Below the pieces are notes generated by a model, which was not told the origin of the DNA, did not search any database, and saw nothing but the letters and a program-made list of their open reading frames with translations. A stretch of 64,000 bases of DNA from Coenobita brevimanus (taxonomy: Eukaryota > Arthropoda > Malacostraca > Decapoda > Coenobitidae): the NCBI GenBank assembly GCA_032717465.1, contig CM064632.1, positions 28,438,578-28,502,577 on the forward strand, in the 5' to 3' direction. Positions 19,607 through 30,900 of this stretch are shown in pieces. The stretch's first letter is position 1. Every line of letters starts with the position of its first letter. The position numbers and the translations under genes were made by a program.

Positions 19607-20440
19607 TTGTTGTTGTTGATCAACCCCGGTCTGTCTCGCCCAGTAGACCCATCAACCGCAGGCAGGCAACTGTCCCTGCAGGGTCGTCTCGTGCAATGAA
19701 CCAATGTTCCCTTGCGGCTGGCAGTGCCCCGCTGTTGCGAGGCGGGGGATAAAATGCGGAGGTTTGGTTCCTTTTAGTTCCTGGTTGGACGCCGCATTAG
19801 CGTCTCTCCTCCAAGGTAACAAGGGCACCATAGTAGGCTCCGTACCACCCAGTTATTTGGTTAAATGTTTACCACTCAGCCTGCCACAGTGTAGAGCCAC
19901 CTGAAGTGGAAAGAAAGAAGAGGAATAAAAACTGACAGGATTAGATGATGGATGGATGGGTGGAAAGAAAAGCCGAAGTAGGAAGAGAGGACGGCAGACA
20001 CAGGGATACGGTGATAAAGGTGAAGGAAGAAGTAGGCAACACTACATGAAGTGAGTGGATATTGGTCGCCACCACCGTCAAAACAGTATAGTAATAGTGA
20101 TTGTGGTAACTTGTGGTGGTAGTTGTAGTTGTGGAGCTGCGTTGGTGGTAGTGGCTGTGGTGTTAGTAGTCTGTTGTTGGTTATGGTGGTGATAGTATTT
20201 GTGGTGGTATCTCTTTGGGGGGCGGGGGGTAGTGGACTTATGTGATGGATTTATGGTACTGTTTTTGGTTGATGAGTAGTGACAATATTGTGGTAGTGGA
20301 GGGTGTGCTGATGGTAGATGATGGTAGTGAGACCCATCTATCAAAACCAACTACTATTCATTCCATCAACCCTTTCACCTCGATTTTCTGTTCGTTAACT
20401 ATAATAATTTCTTTTCTTTATTCTGACGCTGTCCTTGAAC
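19607..20440. other. No gene recognised; GTT/GGT trinucleotide patches
   Basis: A GTTGTT run lies at 19605-19618 and G/T-rich GGTGGTAGT patches at 20100-20330. GC-rich sequence at 19620-19860 has no domain match. Confidence 0.45.
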
Positions 20441-20729
20441 ATTTCCATCACACCTGCTTGCTTCACCTGACAACAGTACCTGAACCTTTGTCTTCAACTT
20501 ATCCACCACTTATTCCTTCATCAACTCATCATTAAATTCAACTCATCCACCCCACGAAGAGCTCCTTCCTTCAACAGTCAATCAGTATCCATGAACTCAT
20601 CCACCTTACATGACAAGCAACTTCATTTTTCGTCAGCTCAGCCACCTCACACTCCTGCCACACCTCTCGTCAGCTCATCTACCTCAGCCACCCCTCCTTA
20701 CCCCATTTCAACCTCATACACCTGCCTCA

Positions 20730-20970
20730 CCCACGTCCACCTTACACACCTGCCTGTTCATCCCACACACCTGCGTCACCCACGTCCAGCTTACACACCT
20801 GCCTGTTCATCGCACACACCTGCGTCACCCACGTCCACCTTACACACCTGCCTGTTCATCTCACACACCTGCGTCACCCACGTCCACCTTACACACCTGC
20901 CTGTTCATCTCACACACCTGCGTCACCCACGTCCACCTTACACACCTGCCTGTTCATCCCACACACCTGC
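20730..20970. repeat. 49-bp sub-array inside the C/A-rich field
   Basis: The phrase TGCCTGTTCATC recurs every 49 bases (20751, 20800 and on), with GCGTCACCCACGTCCACCTT between. About five copies. Confidence 0.88.
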
Positions 20971-22119
20971 CTGTCCACCTCACAAACCTGCCTCATCCAT
21001 CCACCTTACACACCTACCTTACCCACATCCACCTTACACACCTGCCTCACCCACGTCCACCTTACACACCTACCTTACCCACATCCACCTTACACACCTG
21101 CCTCACACACGTCCACCTTACACCTCCCTGTCCACCTCACCCACCTACTCGTATCTCACCCACGTCCACTTCACACACCTGCCTCACACAACTGGTTCAC
21201 TCACGTCCATCTTACACACCTCCCTGTCCACCTCACATGTCTACTCGTACCTCACGCACGTCCGCCTTACACATCTGCCTCACACAGCTGTTTCACTGTT
21301 TCACCCACGTCCACCTTAAACACTTGCCTCACACATCTGCCTCTCCCACCTCACACATTTGCCTCATCCACCACACACATTAGCCTCATCCACCACACAC
21401 ACCTACCTCACCCACCACACACATCTGCCTCACCCACCACACACACCTGCATCACCCACCTCACACTCTGCCTCTCCCATCACACACACCTCCCTCACCT
21501 TCCACACACATCTGCCTCTCCCACCACACACACTTGCCTCTCCTACCACACACACTTGCCTCTCCTACCATACACACTTGCCTCTCCTACCTCACACACC
21601 TGCCTCACCCACCACACACACCTGCTTCGCCCACCGCACACACATACGCCTCACCAACCACAGACACCTGCCTCACCCACCACACACACCTGCCTCACCC
21701 ACCACACACACTTGCCTCACCCACCACACACACTTGCCTCACCCACCACACACACCTGCATCACCCACCTCACACTCCTGCTTCTCCCATCACACAACCT
21801 CCCTCACCTTCCACACACATCTGCCTCTCCCACCACACTCACTTGCCTCTCCTACCTTACACACCTGCCTCACCCACCACACACACCTGCTTCATCCACC
21901 ACACACACCTGCTGCACCCACCACACATACCTGCTTCACCCACCACACACACACACACATGCTTCACCCTCCACACACACCTGCTTCGCCCACCACACAC
22001 ACACGCCTAACCAGCCACACACACACGCCTAACCAACCAAACACACCTGCTTAACCCACCACACACTCTTGCCACACCAACCACACACACCTGCTTCACC
22101 CACCACACACACCTGTTTC

Positions 22120-22350
22120 ACCCATCACACACACACCTGCCTCACCCACCACACACACACCTGCCTCACCCACCACACACACACCTGCCTCACCCACCAC
22201 ACACACACCTGCCTCACCCACCACACACACACCTGCCTCACCCACCACACACACACCTGCCTCACCCACCCCACACACACCTGCCTCACCCACCACACAC
22301 ACACCTGCCTCACCCACCACACACACACCTGCCTCACCCACCACACAGAC
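22120..22350. repeat. 24-bp sub-array inside the C/A-rich field
   Basis: CTCACCCACCACACACACAC plus CTGC repeats every 24 bases about nine times, nearly without change. One copy has CACCCCACAC in place of CACCACACAC. Confidence 0.92.
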
Positions 22351-22640
22351 CAGTCTCACACATCACTTCAACATTTCCACCATACACATCTGCCTCACCC
22401 GCCACACACACCTGCCTCTTCCACCTCACACACCTGCCTCTTCCACCGCACACACCTGCCTCGCCTATCACACACATCTGCCTCACCTACCACACACACC
22501 TGCCTTACCCACCACACACACCAGTCTTGCCCACATCACTTCAGCATTCCCACCGCACACACCTCTCTCACTCACCTCACACATCTCTGCCTTATCTAAC
22601 TGCCTCACCTCTCCGTCAACTCATCCATCTTATCCATCCA

Positions 22641-23078
22641 CACCTGCCTGCACCTTCTGTCAGCCACAGCTCAGAGAATAATAGGACCATCAGGCCACAT
22701 CTTATCAGCCAGTGATGAATTAGTGTCCCCCTGGTGGTGTCGGCGGCCCAAGTGATGAACGACTCTCCCATTAACTCCACAAAAACCATTGATGAAATAT
22801 GCTGCCCACTCAACTTTAAGTGTATCTCGTCAAAGCATTAATCTCTTCGTTAAGTTATTGTATTTTAGGTTATTCTTGCTTTCTCCAGACGATTTTACGA
22901 CCGGTCTCCTTAGATATCATTTTTACTGACGGAGAGTGTGAAGGGTATTGGCAGCTCCTCCAGGTCAGAAAGTCCCTACTGAATTTAATTAAATCACCTG
23001 AATGTTGCAAGATTGAATTGTATATCATTATAGGAAAATGGTTACCGGTAATCCAGTGGTGAAGGATTCCCTGGATTA

Positions 23079-23114
<36 letters not shown>

Positions 23115-24110
23115 GCAAAATGTGATGTCGAACTACCTGCAAGGGTAGTTTCTCAAGGTATTAAGCTCTGGAATACGGTGACGTCATTTACCTTGCTATA
23201 TCCAGGTGATTTTATCATGTACAGGTAAATATAAAAGTCCGCTCGTCTCACCTGCCTTTTCCTCAAGGATTCGGAGATGGCACAGTGAGACGTAGTGGAC
23301 AAAGGTGCATTATATCACCGACCGATGAGCGATATTTTACGCCTCAGTAAAATACCTCTTATTCCAGCGTCTGTAAATCCAGTGATGAAATTGAAAGGAG
23401 GACAATCGAACACTTTTCAGAATTCGCCTGCACCACCTTGAAGTGATGCTCGTTTAGGCTGAACTCCACCAAAGTCAGTGATGAAATATGCTGCCCAGCC
23501 AACGTGAGATATAGCTCATCATTATATTAATACCTTCAGCCTACGGACGTCATCTGTATTTTATTTTTACGGACTCCACGGACGTCATTTATTTTAAGTT
23601 TTACGGACACCACGGACGTTCTTTACATTTGATATTTGCTGACTCAAGAGAGATTTTTACGCCTTGAAACGAGCTTGAAATGTGCCTCGTCAGTTAAAAT
23701 CTTTAATCCCAGGACTTTATTTCTTCCTTGTCATTTCCAGCGATTTTATTTCCAGTGATTTGAAGTTGTCGAACTAACATAACGTGAAGCTAACTTAGGT
23801 CGGGACATCTCCAGTAACCAGACGATTTCATTCATCTGAGAGTGGCCATAGGAGCAATGAACACTGGTACCACTAACCCTTGTATGTTCAGAATAACTCT
23901 AGCATTCCGTAAAAGCTAATGTAAGAGAGTTTTAAGCCAGTGATTCGTAAGATCCTTATAGTGAAGATGTAATTCCTCGTAAGACGATGATGAATAAGGT
24001 CGAGCCTCCTTGACGTGCCGCTCATCAAGTTGTCGTAGTCCTGCGTAGCTACTTGACGTATTTTGATTGTTTATTCTTGCTACCACCAGACTATTTTATT
24101 CGTTTTAAAG

Positions 24111-24113
<3 letters not shown>
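22641..24113. other. No gene recognised; (AC)n at 23081-23113 and a family C copy
   Basis: The tract includes repeated short phrases such as CAGTGATGAAAT (23380, 23478) and GACGTCATTTA (23180, 23583), suggesting old local duplications. A family C copy lies at 23815-23930. Confidence 0.5.
23815..23930 (+). repeat. Family C repeat
   Basis: CCAGACGATTTCATTCATCT, then GAGAGTGGCCATAGGAGC and CAGAATAACTCTAGCATTCC align with the copies at 25355 and 44200. Confidence 0.65.

Positions 24114-24193
<80 letters not shown>
24114..24193. repeat. (TG)n-(GA)n compound microsatellite
   Basis: About 51 bases of TG followed directly by about 29 bases of GA. Confidence 0.97.
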
Positions 24194-24195
<2 letters not shown>

Positions 24196-24449
24196 GTAAT
24201 TTTTCGATCGCAGATATGTACATCATCAGGAAGCACAACAAAATACTATGCTCTCCCTGTCTATCCTAGAAATGTGTATTTTAGGTATGACGGTATAAAA
24301 GTGCTGGGAATTGTTCAGATGGAAGAATTATGCTGACGTTGATTAAAGTCTATCTATATCTATCGACTAATCTTCTTAGTCAGTCTTGCTGTCTGTCACC
24401 TAATCTTCTGTTACTCTCATGAGGCGGGTGAGTTTCCGGAGCTAGGCGG

Positions 24450-24672
24450 CCATGGTCTTTTCACCTTCACTTGGCCCATATTTTCATCCTTTTGCAGCCT
24501 ATGTCTTGTAGCTCAGTGGCAGAATAAGACAATACTGCGGCTTTACAACATCCTCTTAGCACTTCTTAGTGACTTGCACCATGTTTTAGTACTCATTTAG
24601 GCTATTGTTTCGCCTTAGTATTCAAGATGGAGAGATGGCAGTTTTAGGCCAGGTTAGTTTAAAAAGGATATA
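24450..24672 (+). mobile_element. MITE-A copy
   Basis: It starts TTTTCACCTTCACTTGGCCC and ends TTTTAGGCCAGGTTAG then GGATATAG, so the ends are inverted relative to each other. The body contains GTAGCTCAGTGGCAGAATAAG and ATTCAAGATGGAGAGATGGC, shared with the other copies. Confidence 0.87.
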
Positions 24673-24719
24673 GTATCGACAATTTAGGTGAGAGTGAGCA
24701 GTCTTTCGCCTTTGAGTGG

Positions 24720-24862
24720 TCTTATATAAGCACTACCACAACCACTCCTCGGATTTAAGTCCTAATGGGTTTCATACGACTGGAGCAACTTAACCCACTG
24801 TACCACCAGGCGCCTGTTTGGTCGTATGGTTATCACCCAACGTTTTAAGTGATTTCCTGAGC
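24720..24862 (-). mobile_element. SINE-A partial copy, minus strand
   Basis: The minus strand reads GGTTAAGTTGCTCCAGTCG preceded by GGTGGTACAGTG, then GAGGAGTGGTTGTGG. This matches the plus-strand copy at 8040-8180 (GGCGGTTTAGTGGGTAATTA, GGTGCTCCAATCGG, AAGGAGTGGTTGGGG). Confidence 0.75.
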
Positions 24863-25161
24863 CAAAAGAAACCTTGTCGCATGTCACTCAGCGCAGAATC
24901 ATCTGATGGTAACGCTAAATCGAGTGAGTGGATGGTGGGGCTTAGTCTGCCACACGGGAATTATAGAAAGGACTGTAGGAGTTATGAGGAAAAACAAAAG
25001 TACACGATGAAATAGTTAAGTGAAATGTTGACCCGAATTTAGCGGCATCATCCATTATTCAGGAAGCTCAATTTATTTCCCGGTTCTAGTTTTGGTGTCA
25101 CAACTGCCATAAATAAAGCGTACCGTATTTTTGTTCATGAAAGACTGTGTTCATTGCTAGG

Positions 25162-25162
<1 letters not shown>

Positions 25163-25246
<84 letters not shown>
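25163..25246. repeat. (CA)42 microsatellite
   Basis: A perfect CA run of about 84 bases. Confidence 0.98.
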
Positions 25247-25248
<2 letters not shown>

Positions 25249-25354
25249 CACCCTTCTGCTACCCAAGTAATTTAAGAAAAAAAAGAATATGAAAGCTGTG
25301 TCAGTAGCGTAACCCTTTCAGTATCAGCAATTCTGGTATGCATCTCTTACTTAA

Positions 25355-25480
25355 ACCAGACGATTTTATTCAGCTGAGAGTGGGTCCTAGGAGCCTTAGC
25401 GTTGATACAAGCGTTGATACAGTTATCATTTACCTTCTCATGGTCAGGATAACTCGATTACTCTGTTCCAGCTAATGACA
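25355..25480 (+). repeat. Family C repeat
   Basis: CCAGACGATTTTATTCAGCT and GAGAGTGGGTCCTAGGAGCC, then TTCTCATGGTCAGGATAACT. This is the clearest single copy of the family. An internal ten-base phrase GCGTTGATAC is duplicated. Confidence 0.75.
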
Positions 25481-25634
25481 GTCGATATTTTTCTTTTTCC
25501 TTTCTCTTTTTCTCACTAACAAAATGATGGTTAGTAGAACAAGGAGAGCGAGAATGAGAGTGATGACAGTGATAATGGTTGGTAAAAAAAAGATAAGAAT
25601 GATAACATTTTTGCATATCACTGATGCAGTATAT

Positions 25635-25637
<3 letters not shown>

Positions 25638-25686
<49 letters not shown>
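25638..25686. repeat. (GA)n microsatellite
   Basis: A perfect run of about 49 bases. Confidence 0.97.
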
Positions 25687-25688
<2 letters not shown>

Positions 25689-26384
25689 ATAATATGAGAA
25701 ATAAACAGCTAAGGAATAGACGCAAGAAAGCCCTTCAAGATTCACAGCTTATTGCGGGTAATTTCTCATATTCTGCCAAAATTTTCTGCATCAGACATTT
25801 CTATTTCGCCATAATGTAAGAATTTATAGAAATACATCTGTGCCTATACCTGTATTTTATTCAGTTTTCAGGCAGTATACTCCTAGCTCGCTTCATTCGA
25901 CGCCCTGTATTTTCTCTACAGTAGTTATGAAAATATGTGAAGGGAATCAGTCCTAGCTTTCATGTGTATCAGACGCGTTTACAGCAGCAGACACATTTTA
26001 AAAATATAATTCTTTTCTTTTTACCATTTCACCCAGTTTCAAAAGCTTCTACATTATAGCGACAATTTCCATCAAGCCTGCTTCAAATATTCTGCCACAG
26101 CTTTTCTATATACCAAAAACCTGCATCAAATATTCTGCCACAGCTTTTCTATATACCAAAACCTGCATCAAATATTCTGCCGCAATTTTCATATATACAC
26201 CCAAACCTGCGTCGTGTTATGGGGTAAATCGGCCCGGCCACTGGTCCCATCTGACACCCCACCCGCCTCTCAGCAGTCACATTGGCGGTGGCTGTGACGG
26301 TGGCACTTGAGGTAATGCGGCAGGGGTATGGCGTAGATCAAGTAAAGGCTGACACACAACACTGGGCTTGACTATCCTGTGAAC
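25687..26384. other. No gene recognised; short triplication 26080-26200
   Basis: The phrase CATCAAATATTCTGCC, with CACAGCTTTTCTATATACC, occurs three times in tandem at 26085-26200. The rest is AT-rich and unremarkable. Confidence 0.5.
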
Positions 26385-26518
26385 ACGTAGCGTCTACACA
26401 CATCACACTTGACTTCTACACACCCCACACTTTACTTCTATACACTCCACACTTGGCATCTACACACTTCATACTTGACTTCTACACACCTCACACTTAA
26501 CGTCTACACACCCCACAC
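26385..26518. repeat. 22-bp tandem repeat, about six copies
   Basis: Units of the form CTTCTACACACCCCACACTT repeat up to the poly-T that marks the LINE 3' end at 26519. Confidence 0.85.
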
Positions 26519-27300
26519 TTTTTTTTTTTTTTTTTTTTTTTAATAACAGAACGGAGGAAGGAAAAACAAATGGGAAAAAAAAAAATAATCCATACACCAG
26601 ATTACTGGTGTCCTCTATTCATAAAATATCTGTAACAGTTAGACTTGAACAGTTGTGGGTTGAAATTTGGAGAAAAACAACTCTGGGGAAGCGAGTTCCA
26701 GAGAGATGCAGTTCGGAGAATGAAAGAATTCTGATAGGCAGAAGTTCTGCAATATGGTTGAGTGACATTCCAGTCATGAGCGCTACCAGATGCCCGTGTA
26801 GCACGAGGGAAGGCATGGAGAGGTGGCACCATGGACGCAACTTCGTCTGAACATTTGCCAAAAAAAATCTGTAAAATAATGCAAGGGAGGCAACATTCCT
26901 TCTTACTTGCAGGGGAGGTAGTTTATATGTAATGGCATGGTTGTTAATGATTCTAACAGCTTTATTCTGAATTTTGTCTAGTCTTAATGCAACCATCCAC
27001 AACCATTCCACAAGGGTGAGCAATATTCAAGCTGAGAGCGCACATGACTCTTATAAATTATAGCTAACTGTTCATCGGCGAAGAAGTTACGGACTCTGTA
27101 CAATAATCTACACACCCTACACATATAGACAGTAAGCCATTGAAACCAGAGACGTTGATTTTCCATGTTCTACTCGACTTCAGAGTAATCCACTTTAAGA
27201 GGCGTTCAGAAGAAAAGTTAGTGAAGGCCACATGTAATAATCCAATTACCTGTGGATTTTTCCCAATAGATAACTTCACGTTACGTAATTCATGTGTTCC
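26519..27300 (-). pseudogene. Decayed Jockey-like LINE 3' part with poly(A)
   Basis: The plus-strand T run at 26519-26540 is the poly(A) tail of a minus-strand element. Upstream, the minus strand encodes LLYRVRNFFADEQLAIIYKS and HVRSQLEYCSPLWNGC, then RRNVASLALFYRFF, and finally SLWNSLPQSCFSPNFNPQLF plus KSNCYRYF. This is the conserved C-terminal region after the reverse-transcriptase domain in Jockey-like LINEs. At least two frame changes break it (near 27000-27160 and 26830). The catalytic reverse-transcriptase core is absent. The 5' limit near 27300 is a guess. Confidence 0.85.
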
Positions 27301-27356
27301 CTTTAGTAGTGACAGTAAGTTGTAACTGCTCTCTCCAACTCGAAATATTTACTCTA

Positions 27357-27577
27357 GGTCCTTATTCTCGTCAGGTAAGGAAACTCCCAAGCATCTTTTC
27401 CATAGCGACTTGATTTGCCATACTGCGCAATTTGTTTTTCGTTTTGTGATATTTACTGCATTCGAACATCGATATAATATGCATATACATACAAGATAAC
27501 AGTAACGCGCCATGTCCAGAAATAATATGGTAAGGAAGAGGTGTTAGGATCTACATTAGCCGACCAGGACACGGGCC
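27357..27577. mobile_element. MITE-B copy with TA flanks
   Basis: The left end reads GGTCCTTATTCTCGTCAGGT with AAGGAAACTCCCAAGCATC, and the right end GGTAAGGAAGAGGTGTTAGG with ACACGGGCC. The ends are inverted repeats over about 55 bases. TA lies outside each end (27355-27356 and 27578-27579), as for Tc1/mariner-mobilised MITEs. Confidence 0.85.
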
Positions 27578-27584
27578 TAGCGTG

Positions 27585-28190
27585 AATACAAGCGTCTGAA
27601 GATGGCAAGAATTTAAGATGGTTTACGTCTTGGGGCTTAATAGGCTACACGTCCACTCCAAGAGAGGAAAGAAGGGGAAAACATAGCCCCTGCCGTAGTT
27701 CATTCACGGTAGTTCAAATGCGACAAAACTACAGTCCACAACACTTGACAGTCTGTTTAGATACACATCACGCAGTCCTCCTCCTTCTCCATCATCCTAT
27801 TCATCAGTGTTATCGTGATTCTCTGTATCCTGTTCCACCTCCTCCTTCCCATTATCATCATCATCATCATCACCAGCATCGTCACCCAGGGCCTCTTTCT
27901 CATAATACATACACATCATGAATGGCCGTATCCTAATCAGAATACGGTACCTTCTCATTACGTCCACCACAAATGAGCATCGTGGCTTCCCGTATCAGTG
28001 AAGCCTTAAGAAGTTAGTTGGACCTCGGCATTCTGTCAGCAAATCACGGCATCAGTGGAAATCGGTCATTGCAAAGCAGAAAAAAAAAGTTATTAATTCT
28101 TTCAGCTCTAAAATCTATCATATCAAAGCAAAAAGTACCATTAACTCTTTCAATGCGGTAATTTTTTTTTTTTTTTTTTTTTTACGGCTC
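27585..28190. other. No gene recognised; (ATC)n and poly-T patches
   Basis: ATCATCATC at about 27853-27870 and a T run at 28165-28183. The words CATTAACTCTTTCA recur as elsewhere in the window. Confidence 0.45.
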
Positions 28191-28410
28191 GACGATTTTA
28201 TTCATCCAAGGAAAAGCCCAACTGTATTAAGTTTGTCATGGTCGTGACAACTCTTGTATCGTATTCCAGGTGATGTCAGACAACTTTACTCAGCTGAATT
28301 TTTCATAGGCGTCTGAGAATGTTTAGCTGATGAGGACTTTATCTAACCCTTGTAGTCTGCGTGTTTTCTAAGTTATAAAATCGTCTGGAGGTAGTAAAAA
28401 TGATACACGT
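28190..28410 (+). repeat. Family C repeats, head-to-tail pair
   Basis: CGACGATTTTATTCATCC (28191) and TCAGACAACTTTACTCAGCT (28268) are about 75 bases apart, linked by GACAACTCTTGTATCG and TATTCCAGGTGATG. The inverted phrase ATAAAATCGTCTGGAGG at 28376 gives a foldback character. Confidence 0.6.
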
Positions 28411-28454
28411 CCTCGGATAAGTGTTTTAGTATACAGAGTGATTTTTTGTTTGTT

Positions 28455-28565
28455 CTGGGGACGGCTCAGTTAGTTTTATCAATGTTGACCATTCGCTTAT
28501 GCGTTTCCTACTGTCATTGCCACACCCACACCCACGCCAGCAGACTGAGCCGTCCCCGCCACACA
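28455..28565. mobile_element. Small foldback, GGGGACGGCTCAGT arms
   Basis: GGGGACGGCTCAGT at about 28458 is the exact reverse complement of ACTGAGCCGTCCCC at about 28545, about 75 bases apart. Similar sequence with eroded arms is at 63760-64000, so this is a dispersed element, not a lone hairpin. Confidence 0.7.
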
Positions 28566-28832
28566 TAAGATACGGCCATGTGCGTCTAGTGCAGTGCTAT
28601 TTTCGGCCCTGCACAATGCCATTACATACCGGTATGATATTCTGGCTTCCCGTAACAGTGAAATTCGAAGAGGCTGAGTATGTGTGGTTATTCCCTCAGC
28701 CAGTGACGGTATCAGTATATTCTGTCATCATCATCATCACCATCATGTGTCCTCATTATATTCAACATTATCATCATCATCATCATCGGTATCGTTATTG
28801 GTATCGTCGTCGTCCTCGTCATCGTTACCTTT

Positions 28833-28834
<2 letters not shown>

Positions 28835-28875
<41 letters not shown>
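28835..28875. repeat. (CA)n microsatellite
   Basis: A perfect run of about 41 bases, preceded by degenerate ATC/GTC trinucleotides from 28728. Confidence 0.97.
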
Positions 28876-28877
<2 letters not shown>

Positions 28878-29164
28878 ATGAAGTGAGGCAGTATGCAGAA
28901 GACATCATCATCATCATCATAACGAATTAACTTGTTTCCATCGGCTTAGGATTCCTAGTAACTCTCTTCCTTAGCCATTAATTTTGCCTCTTATATTTTA
29001 TTAATTTCCTCAGCCAACCGTCACTCATTACAAACCCAACAGCTACTGGTTATTTATTATTGGTTTGGATTTCTGGTAGCTTTCTAATGGTCGGCCAAAC
29101 TCTAGGATTCCTATTTTATCTAACACAGAGTATATTTAGCTAAACGTAAGACATAGCAGATTTA

Positions 29165-29387
29165 GGCCCGTATTCTCATCGGTTAAGAAAGCTCCCAAAC
29201 ACTGTTTCCTAAGCGATTTACTTTGATTATTATGCCTTACTGTCCTTTTCTATGGTATATAAATCCTTCCAGTATCGCCATACTCTGCACCAATAATGTA
29301 CGAAATGATATTAACCACCCACATCAAAAAATAAATCGCTAAGGAAAGGATGTCAGGGATCTGCCTTAACCATCGAGAATACGGGTC
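29165..29387. mobile_element. MITE-B, best intact copy
   Basis: The left end is GGCCCGTATTCTCATCGGTT, continuing AAGAAAGCTCCCAAACACTG and TTTCCTAAGCGATTTA. The right end is TAAATCGCTAAGGAAAGGAT, then TGTCAGGGATC and CGAGAATACGGGTC. The arms pair over about 55 bases with few mismatches. TA flanks both ends (29163-29164, 29388-29389). Length is 223 bp, with no coding capacity. Confidence 0.9.
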
Positions 29388-29743
29388 TAAGCGTTAAGCT
29401 AAGAAGGGTTTTTTGAGCATACAGATAATGTTTACATGTTTCGATTTCTTCGGATAGGGGAGCAAATATGTGATTACTGTTACTAGACTTGTTATAATTT
29501 GCCTATATGTTACAACACATTATTATTCGCATATTTGTTACTAGACTTATATTTATTCGCATATTTGTTACTAGACACAATTATTCGCATAGTTACTAGT
29601 TATTATAATTAACACTAGACTAAGTTTTTTTTTTTTTTTAGGTAAGTCGTGTTCTCTTCCTGCCATACTGCAAGAGTTGTAAGTATGAAGGTACACTTAA
29701 TATAACACTAAATAATTGATCTAAACGGTAATGGCTTAGACAT
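29388..29743. other. No gene recognised; short repeat TATTCGCATATTTGTTACTA
   Basis: At 29520-29600 the phrase TTATTCGCATATTTGTTACT recurs three times, partly degenerate. A T run lies at 29627-29638. Confidence 0.55.
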
Positions 29744-29966
29744 CCTATACTCTGTTCACTTTACCTTGGCCTAAAATTGCCATCCCTCCATCTTGAATGC
29801 TGAGTTATAGCAATCGATTAACGATAGAGTATGATGCTAGTCACGAAGAAGTGCTGCGGGCAATATGTAGTCACAGTATTGCCTTTTTTTCTGTCACTGA
29901 GCTCCGTGAAATAAGCTCCAAAAAGGATGAAAATTTAGGCCAAGTTAAAGTGAATAAAGTATAGAC
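29744..29966 (-). mobile_element. MITE-A, best intact copy
   Basis: The left end is CTATACTCTGTTCACTTTAC followed by CTTGGCCTAAAATTGCC. The reverse complement of the right end is CTATACTTTATTCACTTTAA followed by CTTGGCCTAAATTTTC. The inverted ends thus agree over about 33 bases with few differences. CTATAC/GTATAG at the limits is compatible with TA target duplications (29746-29747, 29962-29963). It contains no open frame of note. Confidence 0.9.
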
Positions 29967-30344
29967 AGTGGTACAGCCGGCGTCAATAGTCCTATCGCTT
30001 TTTTTTTTTTTTTTTCTTTTTTTTCCTCCCTGGAGTTTGATAATCAAGGTCGTGAATTCGTAGCAGCCGACACCGATGAACTTACTTGGCCACAGATCAG
30101 CATCATCAGATTCGTTGCTGTGGATTCCCCTCCACTGACTTTCAGAGTTCATGGAGAGAATGGTAGGAGAGGCGACAGGAGTTTTGACGGCAACTGTACA
30201 TATAACGTTCATCGATGTAAATATAGATCGTTTTGCTTACACTCAATGGAACTGGCACATCTCTTAAAATATACTAAGACTTGGTTGCATGCTGTTCGAT
30301 GAGTCCGAGTTAAGAGGTAGGAATGAGTCTCCGTAATTACTAGG
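29967..30344. other. No gene recognised; poly-T at 29999-30016
   Basis: A T run interrupted by C lies just after the MITE-A copy. The remainder shows no repeats or coding signal. Confidence 0.4.
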
Positions 30345-30348
30345 CAAA

Positions 30349-30455
30349 TTATTATTATTATTATTATTATTATTTACTACCACCACCACCACCACCACCA
30401 CCTCCACCACTTCTACTACTACTACAACTACTATTACTTCTGCTACTACTACTAC
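30349..30455. repeat. Trinucleotide block (TTA)n-(CCA)n-(CTA)n
   Basis: TTA repeats pass into ACC repeats at about 30375, then degenerate ACT/TCT repeats. Confidence 0.95.
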
Positions 30456-30579
30456 TGGTTTCATCTGGCCATCATCTAAGCGGAAATGGGTTAGGAATCT
30501 TTGGCAGGTCAGAATATAGGGTGTAGGTAGTGAAGTAAATGTCAGGAGAACAAAGAGATACCGATAAGAGATAACAGGT

Positions 30580-30681
30580 CAGATCTGGACTGTCTTCCTC
30601 AATCCGTATTTCCCTCTGCCTATGACCTCCAGTCTTTTAAACGTGATGTGTCCAGGCATCTCGAAATGAACGTGTCTAAGT

Positions 30682-30718
<37 letters not shown>

Positions 30719-30743
30719 GTCTCTGTCTGTCTGTCTGTCTGAC

Positions 30744-30822
<79 letters not shown>

Positions 30823-30900
30823 CTCTCTCTCTCAAGTGTACAGGCTTCTCTCCTCTAGTTCCTTCTCCTTTGCATCAAAATAAATGAATAAGTAAATAAA
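30580..30900 (+). mobile_element. LINE 3'-end fragment interrupted by microsatellites
   Basis: CTGCCTATGACCTCCAGTCT, TTTAAACGTGATGTGTCC and AGGCATCTCGAAATGA match the last coding codons of the 47-50 kb LINE at about 49970-50025. Then (TCTG)n and (TC)n (30683-30817) fill the 3' untranslated part, and GGCTTCTCTCC, GTTCC and A-rich AAATAAATAAATAAAAA close the copy. Confidence 0.8.
30683..30817. repeat. (TCTG)n-(TC)n compound microsatellite
   Basis: About 80 bases of TCTG with TCTC variants, then about 55 bases of perfect TC. Confidence 0.96.

Larger units (their letters stand above)
20450..22640. repeat. C/A-rich satellite field of about 2.2 kb
   Basis: CACACACCTGCCTCACCCAC-type words are reiterated throughout, with extreme strand asymmetry: the top strand has few G and little run-length T. 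Distinct sub-arrays are present (separate entries). Open frames in all three plus frames are translations of the repeat, not genes. Confidence 0.92.

Noticed and set aside
20591..22599. Pro/Thr/His-rich frames of up to 257 codons
   Set aside because: They are translations of C/A-rich satellite DNA, and all three plus frames are equally open.
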